A stretch of 7,587 nt of DNA from an uncultured Aquincola sp. (GCA_937883885.1 CAKZXL010000042.1:1-7587), one strand, 5' to 3'; shown: positions 1 through 7,131, counted from the stretch's first letter. The notes: generated from the letters alone by a model not told the origin. Numbers and translations: made by a program.

Positions 1-638
1 AACACCGGCGCGATCATCTCGATCTCCGACCGGCGGCTGCCCGGCAGCACGGCCACCACCGGCGCCTGCGCGGGCAGGCCCAGCGCGGCGCGCGCGGCCT
101 CTTTCGGGGCCTGCAGCGGAATCGCATCGGCCAGCGGATGGCCCACGTAGGTGGCGGCGATGCCGTGGCTGCGCAGCAGCTCGGGCTCGAACGGGAACAG
201 GCACAGCACATGGTCGGTGCTGGCCGCGATCTTCTTGACGCGGTTGCCGCGCCAGGCCCATATGGACGGGCACACGAAGTGGATGGCCTTGATGCCGGCG
301 GCCTTGAGCCGCGCTTCCAGGCCCAGGTTGAAGTCGGGCGCATCGACGCCGATGAAGGCATCGGGCCGCTGCTGCAGCAGCCGCTCGGCCAGCTGCTCGC
401 GGATGCGCGAGATGCCGCGGTAGTGGCGCAGCACTTCCACGTAGCCGCGCACCGCCAGCTTCTCGTGGGGCCACCAGGCTTCGAAGCCGTGGGCCGCCAT
501 GCGCGGGCCGCCGATGCCGGCCGCCTGCATGGCCGGCCAGCGGGCCTTCATGCCGCCCATCATCAAGCCGGCCAGCAGGTCGCCGGACGTCTCGCCCGCC
601 ACCATGCCGAACCGCGGAGCCTGCGCCGCGGTGTCCAC
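1..638 (-). CDS. lpxB: Lipid-A-disaccharide synthase LpxB, N-terminal part (3' end outside window)
   Basis: GT19-family glycosyltransferase at the inner membrane. It joins UDP-2,3-diacylglucosamine and lipid X (2,3-diacylglucosamine 1-phosphate) to make the lipid A disaccharide. The first 212 residues are present; the family is about 380, so the rest lies past the left edge. Motifs seen: [15 protein letters not shown] (10-24), GIGGPRM (41-47), [12 protein letters not shown] (97-108, D99 at the place of the conserved Asp98 of E. coli), SIWAWR (125-130), VGHPLAD (165-171) and [12 protein letters not shown] (195-206). The start is taken as GTG at 638-636, two bases after the lpxA stop. It gives [16 protein letters not shown], while the first in-frame ATG is codon 12 and would cut the first beta-strand. 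No Shine-Dalgarno is evident, so initiation probably relies on coupling to lpxA. No disruption is seen. Confidence 0.96.
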   Translation of the reverse strand, partial: MDTAAQAPRFGMVAGETSGDLLAGLMMGGMKARWPAMQAAGIGGPRMAAHGFEAWWPHEKLAVRGYVEVLRHYRGISRIREQLAERLLQQRPDAFIGVDAPDFNLGLEARLKAAGIKAIHFVCPSIWAWRGNRVKKIAASTDHVLCLFPFEPELLRSHGIAATYVGHPLADAIPLQAPKEAARAALGLPAQAPVVAVLPGSRRSEIEMIAPV

Positions 639-640
639 GG

Positions 641-1429
641 TCAGCGCGCGATGCCGCGGGTGGCGGCCTGCAGGAAGTCGAGCATCATCGCCACGTCGGC
701 CGCCGCTTCGGGCGCGCTGGTGGCCAGGCCGGCGATCTCGGCGCGGGCCTCTTCCAGCGTCTGGCCCTTGCGGTACAGCGCCTTGTGCATCTGCTTGATG
801 GCACTGACGCGCTCGCTGCTGAAGCCGCGGCGCTTCAGGCCCACGGCATTGAAGCCGCGCACCGCCAGCGGGTTGCCGTCCACCAGCATGTAGGGCGGCA
901 CGTCCTGCGTCACCGCGCTGGCAAAGCCCAGCATGGTGTACGAGCCGATCTTGACGAACTGGTGTACGCCCGTGAGCCCGCCCACGGTCACATGGCTGCC
1001 CACGTGCACATGGCCGGCGAAGGTGGCGTTGTTGGCCAGCGTGTTGTCGTTGCCGATCTGGCAGTCGTGCGCGATGTGCACATAGGCCATCACCCAGTTG
1101 TCGTCGCCGATGCGGGTGACGCCGGCATCTTGCGCCGAACCGGTGTTGAAGGTGCAGAACTCGCGGATGGTGTTGCGGTCGCCGATGTGCAGCTCGGTCG
1201 GCTCGCCCGCGTACTTCTTGTCCTGCGGCATCGCACCCAGCGAAGCGAACTGGAAGATGCGGTTGTCGCGGCCGATGGTGGTGTGGCCCTCGATCACCGC
1301 ATGCGGGCCCACGGTGGTGCCGGCGCCGATGCGCACATGCGGCCCGATGACCGCGTAAGGCCCCACGCTGACCGAAGGGTCCAGCTCGGCCTTCGGGTCA
1401 ATGATGGCGGTGGCGTGGATCGCGGTCAT
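641..1429 (-). CDS. lpxA: Acyl-ACP--UDP-N-acetylglucosamine O-acyltransferase LpxA
   Basis: First step of lipid A synthesis: moves a 3-hydroxyacyl chain from ACP to the 3-OH of UDP-GlcNAc. The 262 residues equal the E. coli length. A left-handed beta-helix of hexapeptide repeats (about 1-186) is followed by a C-terminal helical domain (about 187-262: [10 protein letters not shown] at 197-206, end TRGIAR). The catalytic motif HIAHDC gives H121, matching E. coli His125. NNATFAGH (133-140), GVHQF (154-158) and QDVPPY (175-180) are intact. The residue aligning with the chain-length ruler Gly173 of E. coli is F169, which points to a short acyl donor. The ATG overlaps the fabZ stop as ATGA, with AAGG five bases upstream. 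The same frame stays open upstream to about 1963, but only the part from 1429 resembles a protein family. lpxB starts two bases after the stop. Confidence 0.98.
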   Translation of the reverse strand: MTAIHATAIIDPKAELDPSVSVGPYAVIGPHVRIGAGTTVGPHAVIEGHTTIGRDNRIFQFASLGAMPQDKKYAGEPTELHIGDRNTIREFCTFNTGSAQDAGVTRIGDDNWVMAYVHIAHDCQIGNDNTLANNATFAGHVHVGSHVTVGGLTGVHQFVKIGSYTMLGFASAVTQDVPPYMLVDGNPLAVRGFNAVGLKRRGFSSERVSAIKQMHKALYRKGQTLEEARAEIAGLATSAPEAAADVAMMLDFLQAATRGIAR

Positions 1430-1872
1430 GCCACCTTGCGCATCGTGCACATCAGCTCGGCCTCGACCGCGGTTTCGCCGTCGACGCTGGCGCGGGCCTT
1501 GTACTTGTAGATGCCGGCCTTCGCGCGCTCGATGCTGGCTTCCAGCGTCAGCTGGTCGCCGGGCTCGACCACGCGCTTGAAGCGCGCACCGTCGATGCCG
1601 ACGAAGTACACCACCATGTCGTCGTCCAGCTCGGCGCCGATGGTCTCGAAGCTCAGCAGCGCGGCGGCCTGGGCCAGGGCTTCGAGCATCAGCACACCCG
1701 GCATCACCGGGCGGTTGGGAAAGTGGCCCTGGAAGAACGGCTCGTTGATGCTGACGTTCTTGATGGCGCGGATGTGCTTGCCCTTCTCGATCTCCAGCAC
1801 GCGGTCGACCAGCAGGATCGGGTAGCGGTGGGGCAGCTTCTTGAGGATCTGGTGGATGTCCATCGTCGTCAT
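1426..1872 (-). CDS. fabZ: 3-hydroxyacyl-[acyl-carrier-protein] dehydratase FabZ
   Basis: Cytoplasmic hot-dog-fold enzyme of type II fatty acid synthesis. It removes water from (3R)-3-hydroxyacyl-ACP to give trans-2-enoyl-ACP, and so competes with LpxA and LpxD for the same acyl-ACP pool; its place between those genes fits that link. The 148 residues are close to the family length (E. coli 151). The N-terminal motif [13 protein letters not shown] (13-25) and the active-site segment [20 protein letters not shown] (49-68) are intact, with catalytic H50 and E64. The chosen ATG (1872-1870) overlaps the lpxD stop as ATGA. A second ATG three codons on (1863) would give the common MDIHQIL start and is also possible; neither has a strong Shine-Dalgarno. 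The stop overlaps lpxA as ATGA. Confidence 0.98.
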   Translation of the reverse strand: MTTMDIHQILKKLPHRYPILLVDRVLEIEKGKHIRAIKNVSINEPFFQGHFPNRPVMPGVLMLEALAQAAALLSFETIGAELDDDMVVYFVGIDGARFKRVVEPGDQLTLEASIERAKAGIYKYKARASVDGETAVEAELMCTMRKVA

Positions 1873-2909
1873 ACGTTCTTCTTTTCAAGCGCCCGCACGC
1901 GGTCGCGCAAGGTGTGCAGGTGGCGCAGCGTGGCCGCGTTCTTTTCCCACGCGGCATTGTCATCGAAGGGAAACACGCCGCTGTACTGGCCCGGCTTCAG
2001 GATGGAGCGGGTGACCACCGTGGCGGCCGACACGTGCACCCCATCGGCCAGCTGCAGGTGGCCCAGGATGATGGCGCCACCGCCCACGGTGCAGCCGGCG
2101 CCGATGCGGGCGCTGCCGGCTACGCCCACGCAGCCGGCCATGGCCGTGTTGCGGCCCACGTGCACGTTGTGACCGATCTGGATCAGGTTGTCGAGCTTGA
2201 CGCCGTCTTCCAGCACCGTGTCGTCCAGCGCGCCGCGGTCGATGCAGGTGTTGGCACCGATCTCCACGTCGTGGCCGATGCGCACCGCGCCCAGCTGCTC
2301 GATCTTCTCCCACCGGCCTTCGGTGGGCGCGAAGCCGAAGCCGTCCGCGCCGATGACCACGCCGCTGTGCAGGATGCAGCGCTCGCCCACCGAGCAGCCG
2401 TCGCCCACCACCACGCGCGGGGCGATGCGGGTGTGGCTGCCGATGCGCACGTCGCGGCCGATCACCGTCTGCGCGCCGATCACCGCGCCCTCGCCCACCA
2501 CCGCACCGGGGCCGATGCACACCATGGGCCCGACGTGGGCCGTGGCATGCACCTGCGCCGTGGCATCGACCACCGCGCTGGCATGCACGCCGGCCGACTC
2601 AGGCGGGCGGGTGAGCCGCGCCCACAGCTGCGTGAGCCGGGCGAAGTAAAGGTAGGGATCGGGCGTGACGATGACCGCACCCCCCGCCGGCCGCGCACGG
2701 GCCTCGTCCGCCTGCGCAGGCGCCACGATGACGCAGCCGGCCGCGGTGTCGGCCAGCTGCGAGCGGTAGCGGGGATTGGACAGGAAGCTCACCGTGGAGG
2801 CGGTGGCCCCTGACAGCGGGCCGATGCGATCCAGGCGCATCGCGGGATCGCCCGTCACATCACCGCCGAGTCGGGCGGTGATGTCGGCCAGCGTGAGCGA
2901 GATCGTCAT
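1869..2909 (-). CDS. lpxD: UDP-3-O-(3-hydroxyacyl)glucosamine N-acyltransferase LpxD
   Basis: Third step of lipid A synthesis in the cytoplasm: transfers a 3-hydroxyacyl chain from ACP to the 2-amino group of UDP-3-O-acylglucosamine, giving UDP-2,3-diacylglucosamine. The 346 residues match the family (E. coli 341). An N-terminal uridine-binding domain (about 1-105, with VSFLSNPRY at 40-48) is followed by a left-handed beta-helix of hexapeptide repeats (about 106-310). It carries GADGFGFAP (187-195), IDRG (223-226) and catalytic H247 in [11 protein letters not shown]-terminal helix (about 319-344) of the kind that contacts ACP ends the protein. The position of the acyl ruler residue Met290 of E. 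coli is V298 here by motif alignment. The gene starts 28 bases after skp, behind a hairpin and mini-ORF, and its stop overlaps fabZ as ATGA. Confidence 0.98.
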   Translation of the reverse strand: MTISLTLADITARLGGDVTGDPAMRLDRIGPLSGATASTVSFLSNPRYRSQLADTAAGCVIVAPAQADEARARPAGGAVIVTPDPYLYFARLTQLWARLTRPPESAGVHASAVVDATAQVHATAHVGPMVCIGPGAVVGEGAVIGAQTVIGRDVRIGSHTRIAPRVVVGDGCSVGERCILHSGVVIGADGFGFAPTEGRWEKIEQLGAVRIGHDVEIGANTCIDRGALDDTVLEDGVKLDNLIQIGHNVHVGRNTAMAGCVGVAGSARIGAGCTVGGGAIILGHLQLADGVHVSAATVVTRSILKPGQYSGVFPFDDNAAWEKNAATLRHLHTLRDRVRALEKKNV

Positions 2910-2938
2910 GCCAGCCAGCCTTGCCGCTGGCCGTGCAT
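2906..2938 (-). CDS. Possible 10-codon coupling mini-ORF between skp and lpxD
   Basis: The 28-base gap between skp and lpxD contains an ORF reading [10 protein letters not shown]. Its ATG (2938-2936) overlaps the skp stop as TGATG, and its TGA (2908-2906) overlaps the lpxD start as ATGA. Ribosomes could therefore pass from skp to lpxD with no untranslated gap. The peptide resembles nothing I recognise and probably has no function of its own. No strong Shine-Dalgarno precedes it, so use of the ATG would depend on re-initiation after skp. The exact fit at both ends is seen in the sequence; that it is translated is inference, and a chance ORF of this size is entirely possible. Confidence 0.2.
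   Translation of the reverse strand: MHGQRQGWLA
2912..2933 (-). promoter_or_regulatory. Hairpin covering the lpxD ribosome binding region
   Basis: In the transcript an eight-pair stem can form: CGGCCAGC pairs with GCTGGCTG, six of the pairs being the perfect inverted repeat GCCAGC/GCTGGC, with one G-U pair near the base. The loop is GGCAAG. The best Shine-Dalgarno candidate for lpxD, AAGG about 9 bases before the ATG, sits at the loop-stem border. No run of U follows, so it is not an intrinsic terminator. It could lower independent initiation at lpxD and make lpxD depend on translation from skp. In such GC-rich DNA a stem of this size can also arise by chance. Confidence 0.3.
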
Positions 2939-3450
2939 CACTTGCCCGCGTTCAGCGCGTCGATCACCTTCTTGGTGATGTCCACGCGGGGACCGGCAAA
3001 GACCACTTCCTGCAGGATCAGGTCGTACTTCTCGCTGTCGAAGATCTGCTTGATGACCTTGTTGGCGCGTTCCACCACCAGGGCCAGCTCTTCGTTCTTG
3101 CGGTTGTTCAGGTCTTCCTGGAACTCCCGGCGCTTGCGCTGGAAGTCGCGGTCCTGCTCCACCAGCTCGCGCTGGCGGCGGGTGCGCTCCGCTTCGCTGA
3201 GCGTGGGTGCGTCCTTGTCCAGCTTGTCGGAGGCGGCCTTGAGCTTGTTGGCCACGTCCGCCAGGTCCTTCTCGCGCTTGCCGAACTCGGCTTCCAGCTT
3301 GGTTTGTGCGGCCTTGGCCGGCGTGGCCTCCCGCAGCACACGTTCGCTGTTGACGTAGCCGATCTTCAACTCCTGGGCTTGCGCGACAGAGCACGTCGCC
3401 CACAGCGACGCGGTTGCCACCGCGGCCGCCAACGTCTTCCACTTGTTCAT
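2938..3450 (-). CDS. skp: Periplasmic chaperone Skp (OmpH family)
   Basis: Periplasmic holdase that binds unfolded outer-membrane proteins after Sec export and keeps them soluble until BAM takes them. In E. coli it is a trimer shaped like a jellyfish. From the ATG at 3450 the protein has 170 residues (E. coli precursor 161). A signal peptide (1-25) ends in VAQA, with cleavage expected before QELKIGYVN. Next come the first trimerisation strand ([10 protein letters not shown], 30-39), two long charged coiled-coil tentacle helices (about 43-140, very rich in K, R, E, D, Q), and the closing strand and helix ([18 protein letters not shown], 142-159). The ATG shares one base with the bamA stop (TGATG). 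A TTG directly upstream (3453-3451) would add one Met, but the ATG is the better start. GGGA about 10 bases upstream is a weak ribosome binding site. Cys20 is not in a lipobox (Trp at -3), so it is not a lipoprotein. Confidence 0.96.
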   Translation of the reverse strand: MNKWKTLAAAVATASLWATCSVAQAQELKIGYVNSERVLREATPAKAAQTKLEAEFGKREKDLADVANKLKAASDKLDKDAPTLSEAERTRRQRELVEQDRDFQRKRREFQEDLNNRKNEELALVVERANKVIKQIFDSEKYDLILQEVVFAGPRVDITKKVIDALNAGK

Positions 3451-5753
3451 CAAAACGCAGTCCCGATCTGGAATTGGAATTTCTGGATTCTATCGTTGCG
3501 CTCCTTGCGGATCGGCGAGCCGAAGCTGAGCTTCAGCGGCCCCACCGGAGAGATCCACGACAGGCCGATACCCGCCGATGCCCGCAAGCTGCCGGCGTCG
3601 ATGGATTCATGCTCGCCCCACACGTTGCCCACGTCGGTGAAGCCGAAGATGCGCAGCGTCTTGTCGTTGCCGGCGCCCGGCACCGGCACGTACAGCTCGG
3701 CGTTCACGTTGGCGCGGCGGTTGCCGCCGATGTAGGTGCCGGTGACGTCCACCGGACCCAGCGAGCTCTGGTCGAACACCCGCACCGAGCCCAGGCCACC
3801 GCCGTAGAAGTTCTTGAAGATCGGGAACGGCCGGCCGCCCAGGCCCTTGCCCCAGCCCACTTCGCCGTTCAGGCCCAGCGTGAACTGCGTGCCCAGCGGG
3901 ATGTAGTGTTGGTACTGGGCGTTGGCGCGCACATAGCGCGCATCGCCCAGGGTGGACAGTTCCACGTTCACCCGCTTGTAGCTGCCGTTGGTGGGCACCA
4001 GGGCGCTGTCGCGCTGGTCGCGCGCCCAGCCCAGCGTGAACGGCACGGTCAGGCTGCGCTGGCCGAACTGCTCGCGGTACAGCAGGTAGCTGTTGGGCAA
4101 GGCGCCGGTGCCCTTGATGTTGGTGCTCTCGACGCCAATGCCGAAGAACACCGTGTCGAACTCGGAGAACGGCACACCGAAGCGGATGGACGCACCGGGG
4201 GTGGACAGTTCGTAGTCCACGCCCTGGCTGTTCAGCGGCTTGCTGGTGCGGTAGTACACGTCGAACGCGCGCGAGATGCCGTCCACCGTGAAGTACGGGT
4301 CCACCGTGGAGAACACGATGTTGCGGTTGTACTTGCTGGTGTTGACCTCGATGCCCAGGTAGTTGCCCGAGCCGAACACGTTTTCCTGCTTGATCGAGCC
4401 GGTCAGCGCCAGCTTGTCGGCGCTGGAGAAGCCGGCGCCCAGCATCAGGTTGCCGGTGGGCTTCTCGACCACGTTGATCGTCAGGTCGACCTGGTCGGCG
4501 GTGCCCGCGACCTCGTTGGTCTCGATGTTGACTTCCTTGAAGTAGCCCAGGCGGTCGACGCGGTCGCGCGAGAGCTTGATCTTCTGGCCGTCGTACCAGG
4601 CCGACTCGAACTGGCGGAATTCGCGGCGCACCACCTCGTCGCGGGTGCGGGTGTTGCCGGCCACGTTCACACGGCGCACGTATACGCGGCGCTGCGGCTC
4701 GGCATTGAGCACCACCACCACCTGGCCGGTGGCACGGTCGATCTCGGGGCGCTGCTCGACACGCGCGAAGGCATAGCCGAAGAGGCCGAAGCGCTCGGTG
4801 AACTGGCGCGTGGTCTGGGCCACGTCCTCGGCGCGGTAGGGCTCGCCGGGCTTGATGCGCACCAGGTCTTTGAACTCCTGCTCGCGGCCCAGGTAGTCGC
4901 CTTCCAGCCGCACCGCGGTGACGGTGTAGCGCTGGCCTTCGCGGATGGAGATGGTGATCGAGATGTCCTGCTTGTCCGGCGAGATCGTGACCTGCGTGGA
5001 CTCGACCGCGAACTCGAGGTAGCCACGGTTGGTGTAGTAGGCGCGCAGGGTTTCCAGGTCGGCGTTGAGCTTGGTGCGCGAGTAGCGGTCGGCCTTGGTG
5101 TACCAGGTCAGCCAGCCGCCGGTGCTCTGCTCGAACAGGCCCAGCAGCGTGCTCTCGGAGAAAGCCTGGGCACCGACGATGCGGATGTCCTTGATTTTGG
5201 CCGCCTCGCCTTCGGTCATCGTGAAGGTGACGTCCACGCGGTTGCGCTCCAGCGGCGTGATGGTGGTCACCACCTCGGCGCCATAGAGGCTGCGCGTCAG
5301 GTACTGGCGCTTGATTTCCTGCTCGGCGCGGTCGACCACGGCGCGGTCGAAGGGCAGGCCTTCGCCGATGCCGGCGTCCTTCAGCGACTTGGTCAGGGTT
5401 TCCTTGTCGAACTCCTTCAGGCCGATGAAGTTGACCGAGGAGATCACCGCGCGCTCTTCGGCGATGACGACCAGCACGTCGCCCTCCACCTCCATGCGCA
5501 CGTCCTTGAACAGGCCGGTGGCGAACAGCGCGCGCAGGCCGGCCGCGCCCTTTTCGTCGTTGTAGGTGTCGCCGATGCGGAAAGGCAGCGCCGCGAACAC
5601 CGTGCCGGGGTCGGTGCGCTGCAGACCTTCGATGCGGATGTCCTTCAGGGTGAAGGGTTCGACCGCCAGCGCGGGCAGTGCTGCCACGCTGCACACCACG
5701 GCCACGCAGGCGGCTACCGGCCGCAGCGGGCTCGGGCAAAAGAATGAATGCAT
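3450..5753 (-). CDS. bamA: Outer membrane protein assembly factor BamA
   Basis: Essential core of the BAM complex (Omp85 family), which folds and inserts beta-barrel proteins into the outer membrane. The 767-residue precursor starts with a Sec signal peptide ending at ALPALA (cut expected after residue 30). Five POTRA domains follow at about 33-101, 102-182, 185-273, 276-354 and 357-430, then a C-terminal 16-strand barrel (about 435-767) ending in the aromatic beta-signal FQFQIGTAF. The loop-6 motif usually written VRGF/VRGY reads V657-R658-V659-F660 here: the key Arg is kept but the Gly is replaced. The mature part contains no cysteine; all three Cys lie in the signal peptide. E. coli BamA is longer (810), mainly through longer loops. 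There is no clear Shine-Dalgarno before the ATG, and no in-frame alternative start lies between it and the rseP stop 10 bases upstream. The stop overlaps the skp start (TGATG). Confidence 0.98.
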   Translation of the reverse strand: MHSFFCPSPLRPVAACVAVVCSVAALPALAVEPFTLKDIRIEGLQRTDPGTVFAALPFRIGDTYNDEKGAAGLRALFATGLFKDVRMEVEGDVLVVIAEERAVISSVNFIGLKEFDKETLTKSLKDAGIGEGLPFDRAVVDRAEQEIKRQYLTRSLYGAEVVTTITPLERNRVDVTFTMTEGEAAKIKDIRIVGAQAFSESTLLGLFEQSTGGWLTWYTKADRYSRTKLNADLETLRAYYTNRGYLEFAVESTQVTISPDKQDISITISIREGQRYTVTAVRLEGDYLGREQEFKDLVRIKPGEPYRAEDVAQTTRQFTERFGLFGYAFARVEQRPEIDRATGQVVVVLNAEPQRRVYVRRVNVAGNTRTRDEVVRREFRQFESAWYDGQKIKLSRDRVDRLGYFKEVNIETNEVAGTADQVDLTINVVEKPTGNLMLGAGFSSADKLALTGSIKQENVFGSGNYLGIEVNTSKYNRNIVFSTVDPYFTVDGISRAFDVYYRTSKPLNSQGVDYELSTPGASIRFGVPFSEFDTVFFGIGVESTNIKGTGALPNSYLLYREQFGQRSLTVPFTLGWARDQRDSALVPTNGSYKRVNVELSTLGDARYVRANAQYQHYIPLGTQFTLGLNGEVGWGKGLGGRPFPIFKNFYGGGLGSVRVFDQSSLGPVDVTGTYIGGNRRANVNAELYVPVPGAGNDKTLRIFGFTDVGNVWGEHESIDAGSLRASAGIGLSWISPVGPLKLSFGSPIRKERNDRIQKFQFQIGTAF

Positions 5754-5763
5754 CGGGAGAACG

Positions 5764-7131
5764 TCAGTGCAGGCCCAGCAGGCGGGCCACGTCGTTGGAA
5801 AGGGCGAGGGACATCAGCAAAAGCATGATGAAGGCACCGCCACGCTGCAGCCATTTGAGCCACAGCTCGGAGACCGGCCGGCCGGTCACACCCTCGAAAA
5901 GATAATACATGAGGTGCCCGCCATCGAGCATCGGCAGCGGCAGCAGGTTCAGCACGCCCAGGCTCACGCTGACCAGCGCGAGGAACCCCAGGTATTCGGG
6001 CAGCCCGCGCTGCACCGACTGCCCCGCCTGGTCGGCGATGGTCAGCGGGCCCGACAGGTTCTTGAGCGAAGCTTCGCCCACCAGCATGCGGCCCATCATC
6101 TGCAGCGTGAGCACCGAGACGTCCCAGGTGCGTTCGGCGCCGTTGACAAGCCCTTCGATCGGGCCGCGGCGCACGTTGACCATCTCGTAGGGCTTGCCCA
6201 CGTAGGCATCGATGCGGCCGATGGCCTGGCGGCCTTCGGAGGTCACGCGCGGCTCGACCGTCAGCTCGAGCATGCGGCCCTGGCGTTCGACCACCCAGGC
6301 CAGCGGCACACCGGTGCCGCCCTGCACCGACTGGCGGATGCGCTCGCGCAGCGACTGCGCATCGCCCACCGGCTCGCCATCCACCCGCAGCACGCGGTCG
6401 CCTTCGCGCAGGCCGGCGCGGTCGGCCGGGCCGCCGGATCGCACCTCGCCCAGCACCGGCTCGCTGTACGGCGCGCCGATGCCGATCTGCCGCATCAGCG
6501 CTGCGTCCATCTCCTGGCCGGCCACGCGGTCGAGCTCGAGCACCAGGCTGCGGCTGCGGTGGCCACCGGGCTCGCTGACCATCAGAAACAGCCGCTCACC
6601 GCGCAGCACCGACTGGGTGATGCGCCAGCGCACGTCGGTCAGCGATGCGACGTCTTCCCAGGCCTCGCCGTCCTCGGACGTGGCGGTCACTTCGTCGCCG
6701 GCCCGCAGGCCCGCGCGCTCGGCCAGGCTGCCGGCCACCGGTGCCGACAGCACGGCCTTGGGCTCGTTGATGCCGATCCACTGCGCAGCCGCATACAGCG
6801 CCACCGCCAGCAGCAGGTTGGCGGCCGGCCCGGCGGCCACGATGGCGGCCCGCTTGCGCAGCGGCTGCCGGTTGAAGGCCTGGCTGCGCAGTTGCGGCGC
6901 CACCGGGCCCTCGCTTTCATCGAGCATGCGCACATAGCCGCCCAGCGGCAATGCGCTGATGACGAACTCGGTGCTGTCGGGCGTGGCCTGGCGGCGCCAC
7001 AGCACGCGGCCGAAGCCGACGGAAAAGCGCAGCACCTTGACGCCGCAAGCGCGCGCCACGCGGTAGTGGCCGTACTCGTGGATGACGATCAGCACCCCGA
7101 GGGTGAGCAGGAAAGCCAGAACCGTGATCAT
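5764..7131 (-). CDS. rseP: RIP metalloprotease RseP (site-2 protease, inner membrane)
   Basis: Inner-membrane zinc protease that cuts transmembrane segments. In E. coli it makes the second cut in the anti-sigma factor RseA, releasing sigma-E, and clears remnant signal peptides. The 455 residues match the usual length of about 450. The first membrane segment (about 3-24) holds the zinc site H18-E19-Y-G-H22. A GFGRVLWRR stretch (39-47) fits the membrane-reentrant loop. A second membrane segment lies near 95-117, followed by two periplasmic PDZ domains (about 122-210 and 217-297, each with an AGLRxGD-type motif). The third segment (about 378-400) leads into NLLPLPMLDGG with metal ligand D403, and a fourth lies near 430-450. 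The ATG overlaps the dxr stop by four bases. AGGGG about 8 bases upstream can serve as ribosome binding site. bamA follows after 10 bases. All catalytic residues are present. Confidence 0.97.
   Translation of the reverse strand: MITVLAFLLTLGVLIVIHEYGHYRVARACGVKVLRFSVGFGRVLWRRQATPDSTEFVISALPLGGYVRMLDESEGPVAPQLRSQAFNRQPLRKRAAIVAAGPAANLLLAVALYAAAQWIGINEPKAVLSAPVAGSLAERAGLRAGDEVTATSEDGEAWEDVASLTDVRWRITQSVLRGERLFLMVSEPGGHRSRSLVLELDRVAGQEMDAALMRQIGIGAPYSEPVLGEVRSGGPADRAGLREGDRVLRVDGEPVGDAQSLRERIRQSVQGGTGVPLAWVVERQGRMLELTVEPRVTSEGRQAIGRIDAYVGKPYEMVNVRRGPIEGLVNGAERTWDVSVLTLQMMGRMLVGEASLKNLSGPLTIADQAGQSVQRGLPEYLGFLALVSVSLGVLNLLPLPMLDGGHLMYYLFEGVTGRPVSELWLKWLQRGGAFIMLLLMSLALSNDVARLLGLH

Noticed and set aside
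716..723. GCTGGTGG, identical to the E. coli Chi site
   Set aside because: A single copy inside lpxA is expected by chance in GC-rich DNA, and this Chi sequence is not established for Burkholderiales.
1430..1963. Upstream extension of the lpxA frame (about 178 extra codons)
   Set aside because: The extra part is an out-of-frame reading of fabZ and the lpxD 3' end, rich in Arg, Pro and Gly. LpxA homology starts exactly at the ATG at 1429.
3391..3402. Skp Cys20 as a lipoprotein attachment site
   Set aside because: The sequence before it is LWAT-C: Trp at -3 does not fit the lipobox, and a normal AQA signal peptidase I site lies just after.
3451..3453. TTG as the skp start codon
   Set aside because: It adds a single residue before an ATG that overlaps the bamA stop in the usual TGATG fashion; the ATG is preferred.
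3461..3500. AT-richer patch at the bamA 3' end with a TAGAAT -10-like hexamer (minus strand)
   Set aside because: The bases 17 upstream do not resemble a -35 element or a sigma-E site. The patch is explained by the codons for the aromatic beta-signal.
3522..3534. Short palindrome GAAGCTgAGCTTC
   Set aside because: It lies inside the bamA coding sequence (LKLSFG region) with no loop to speak of and no operator context.
3414..5747. Very long plus-strand open frame (777 codons) opposite bamA
   Set aside because: It mirrors bamA codon by codon. In DNA with G/C third positions, TTA, CTA and TCA are rare on the coding strand, so antisense stops are rare. The translation is low-complexity (His, Ala, Val, Arg, Gln rich) with no family resemblance.
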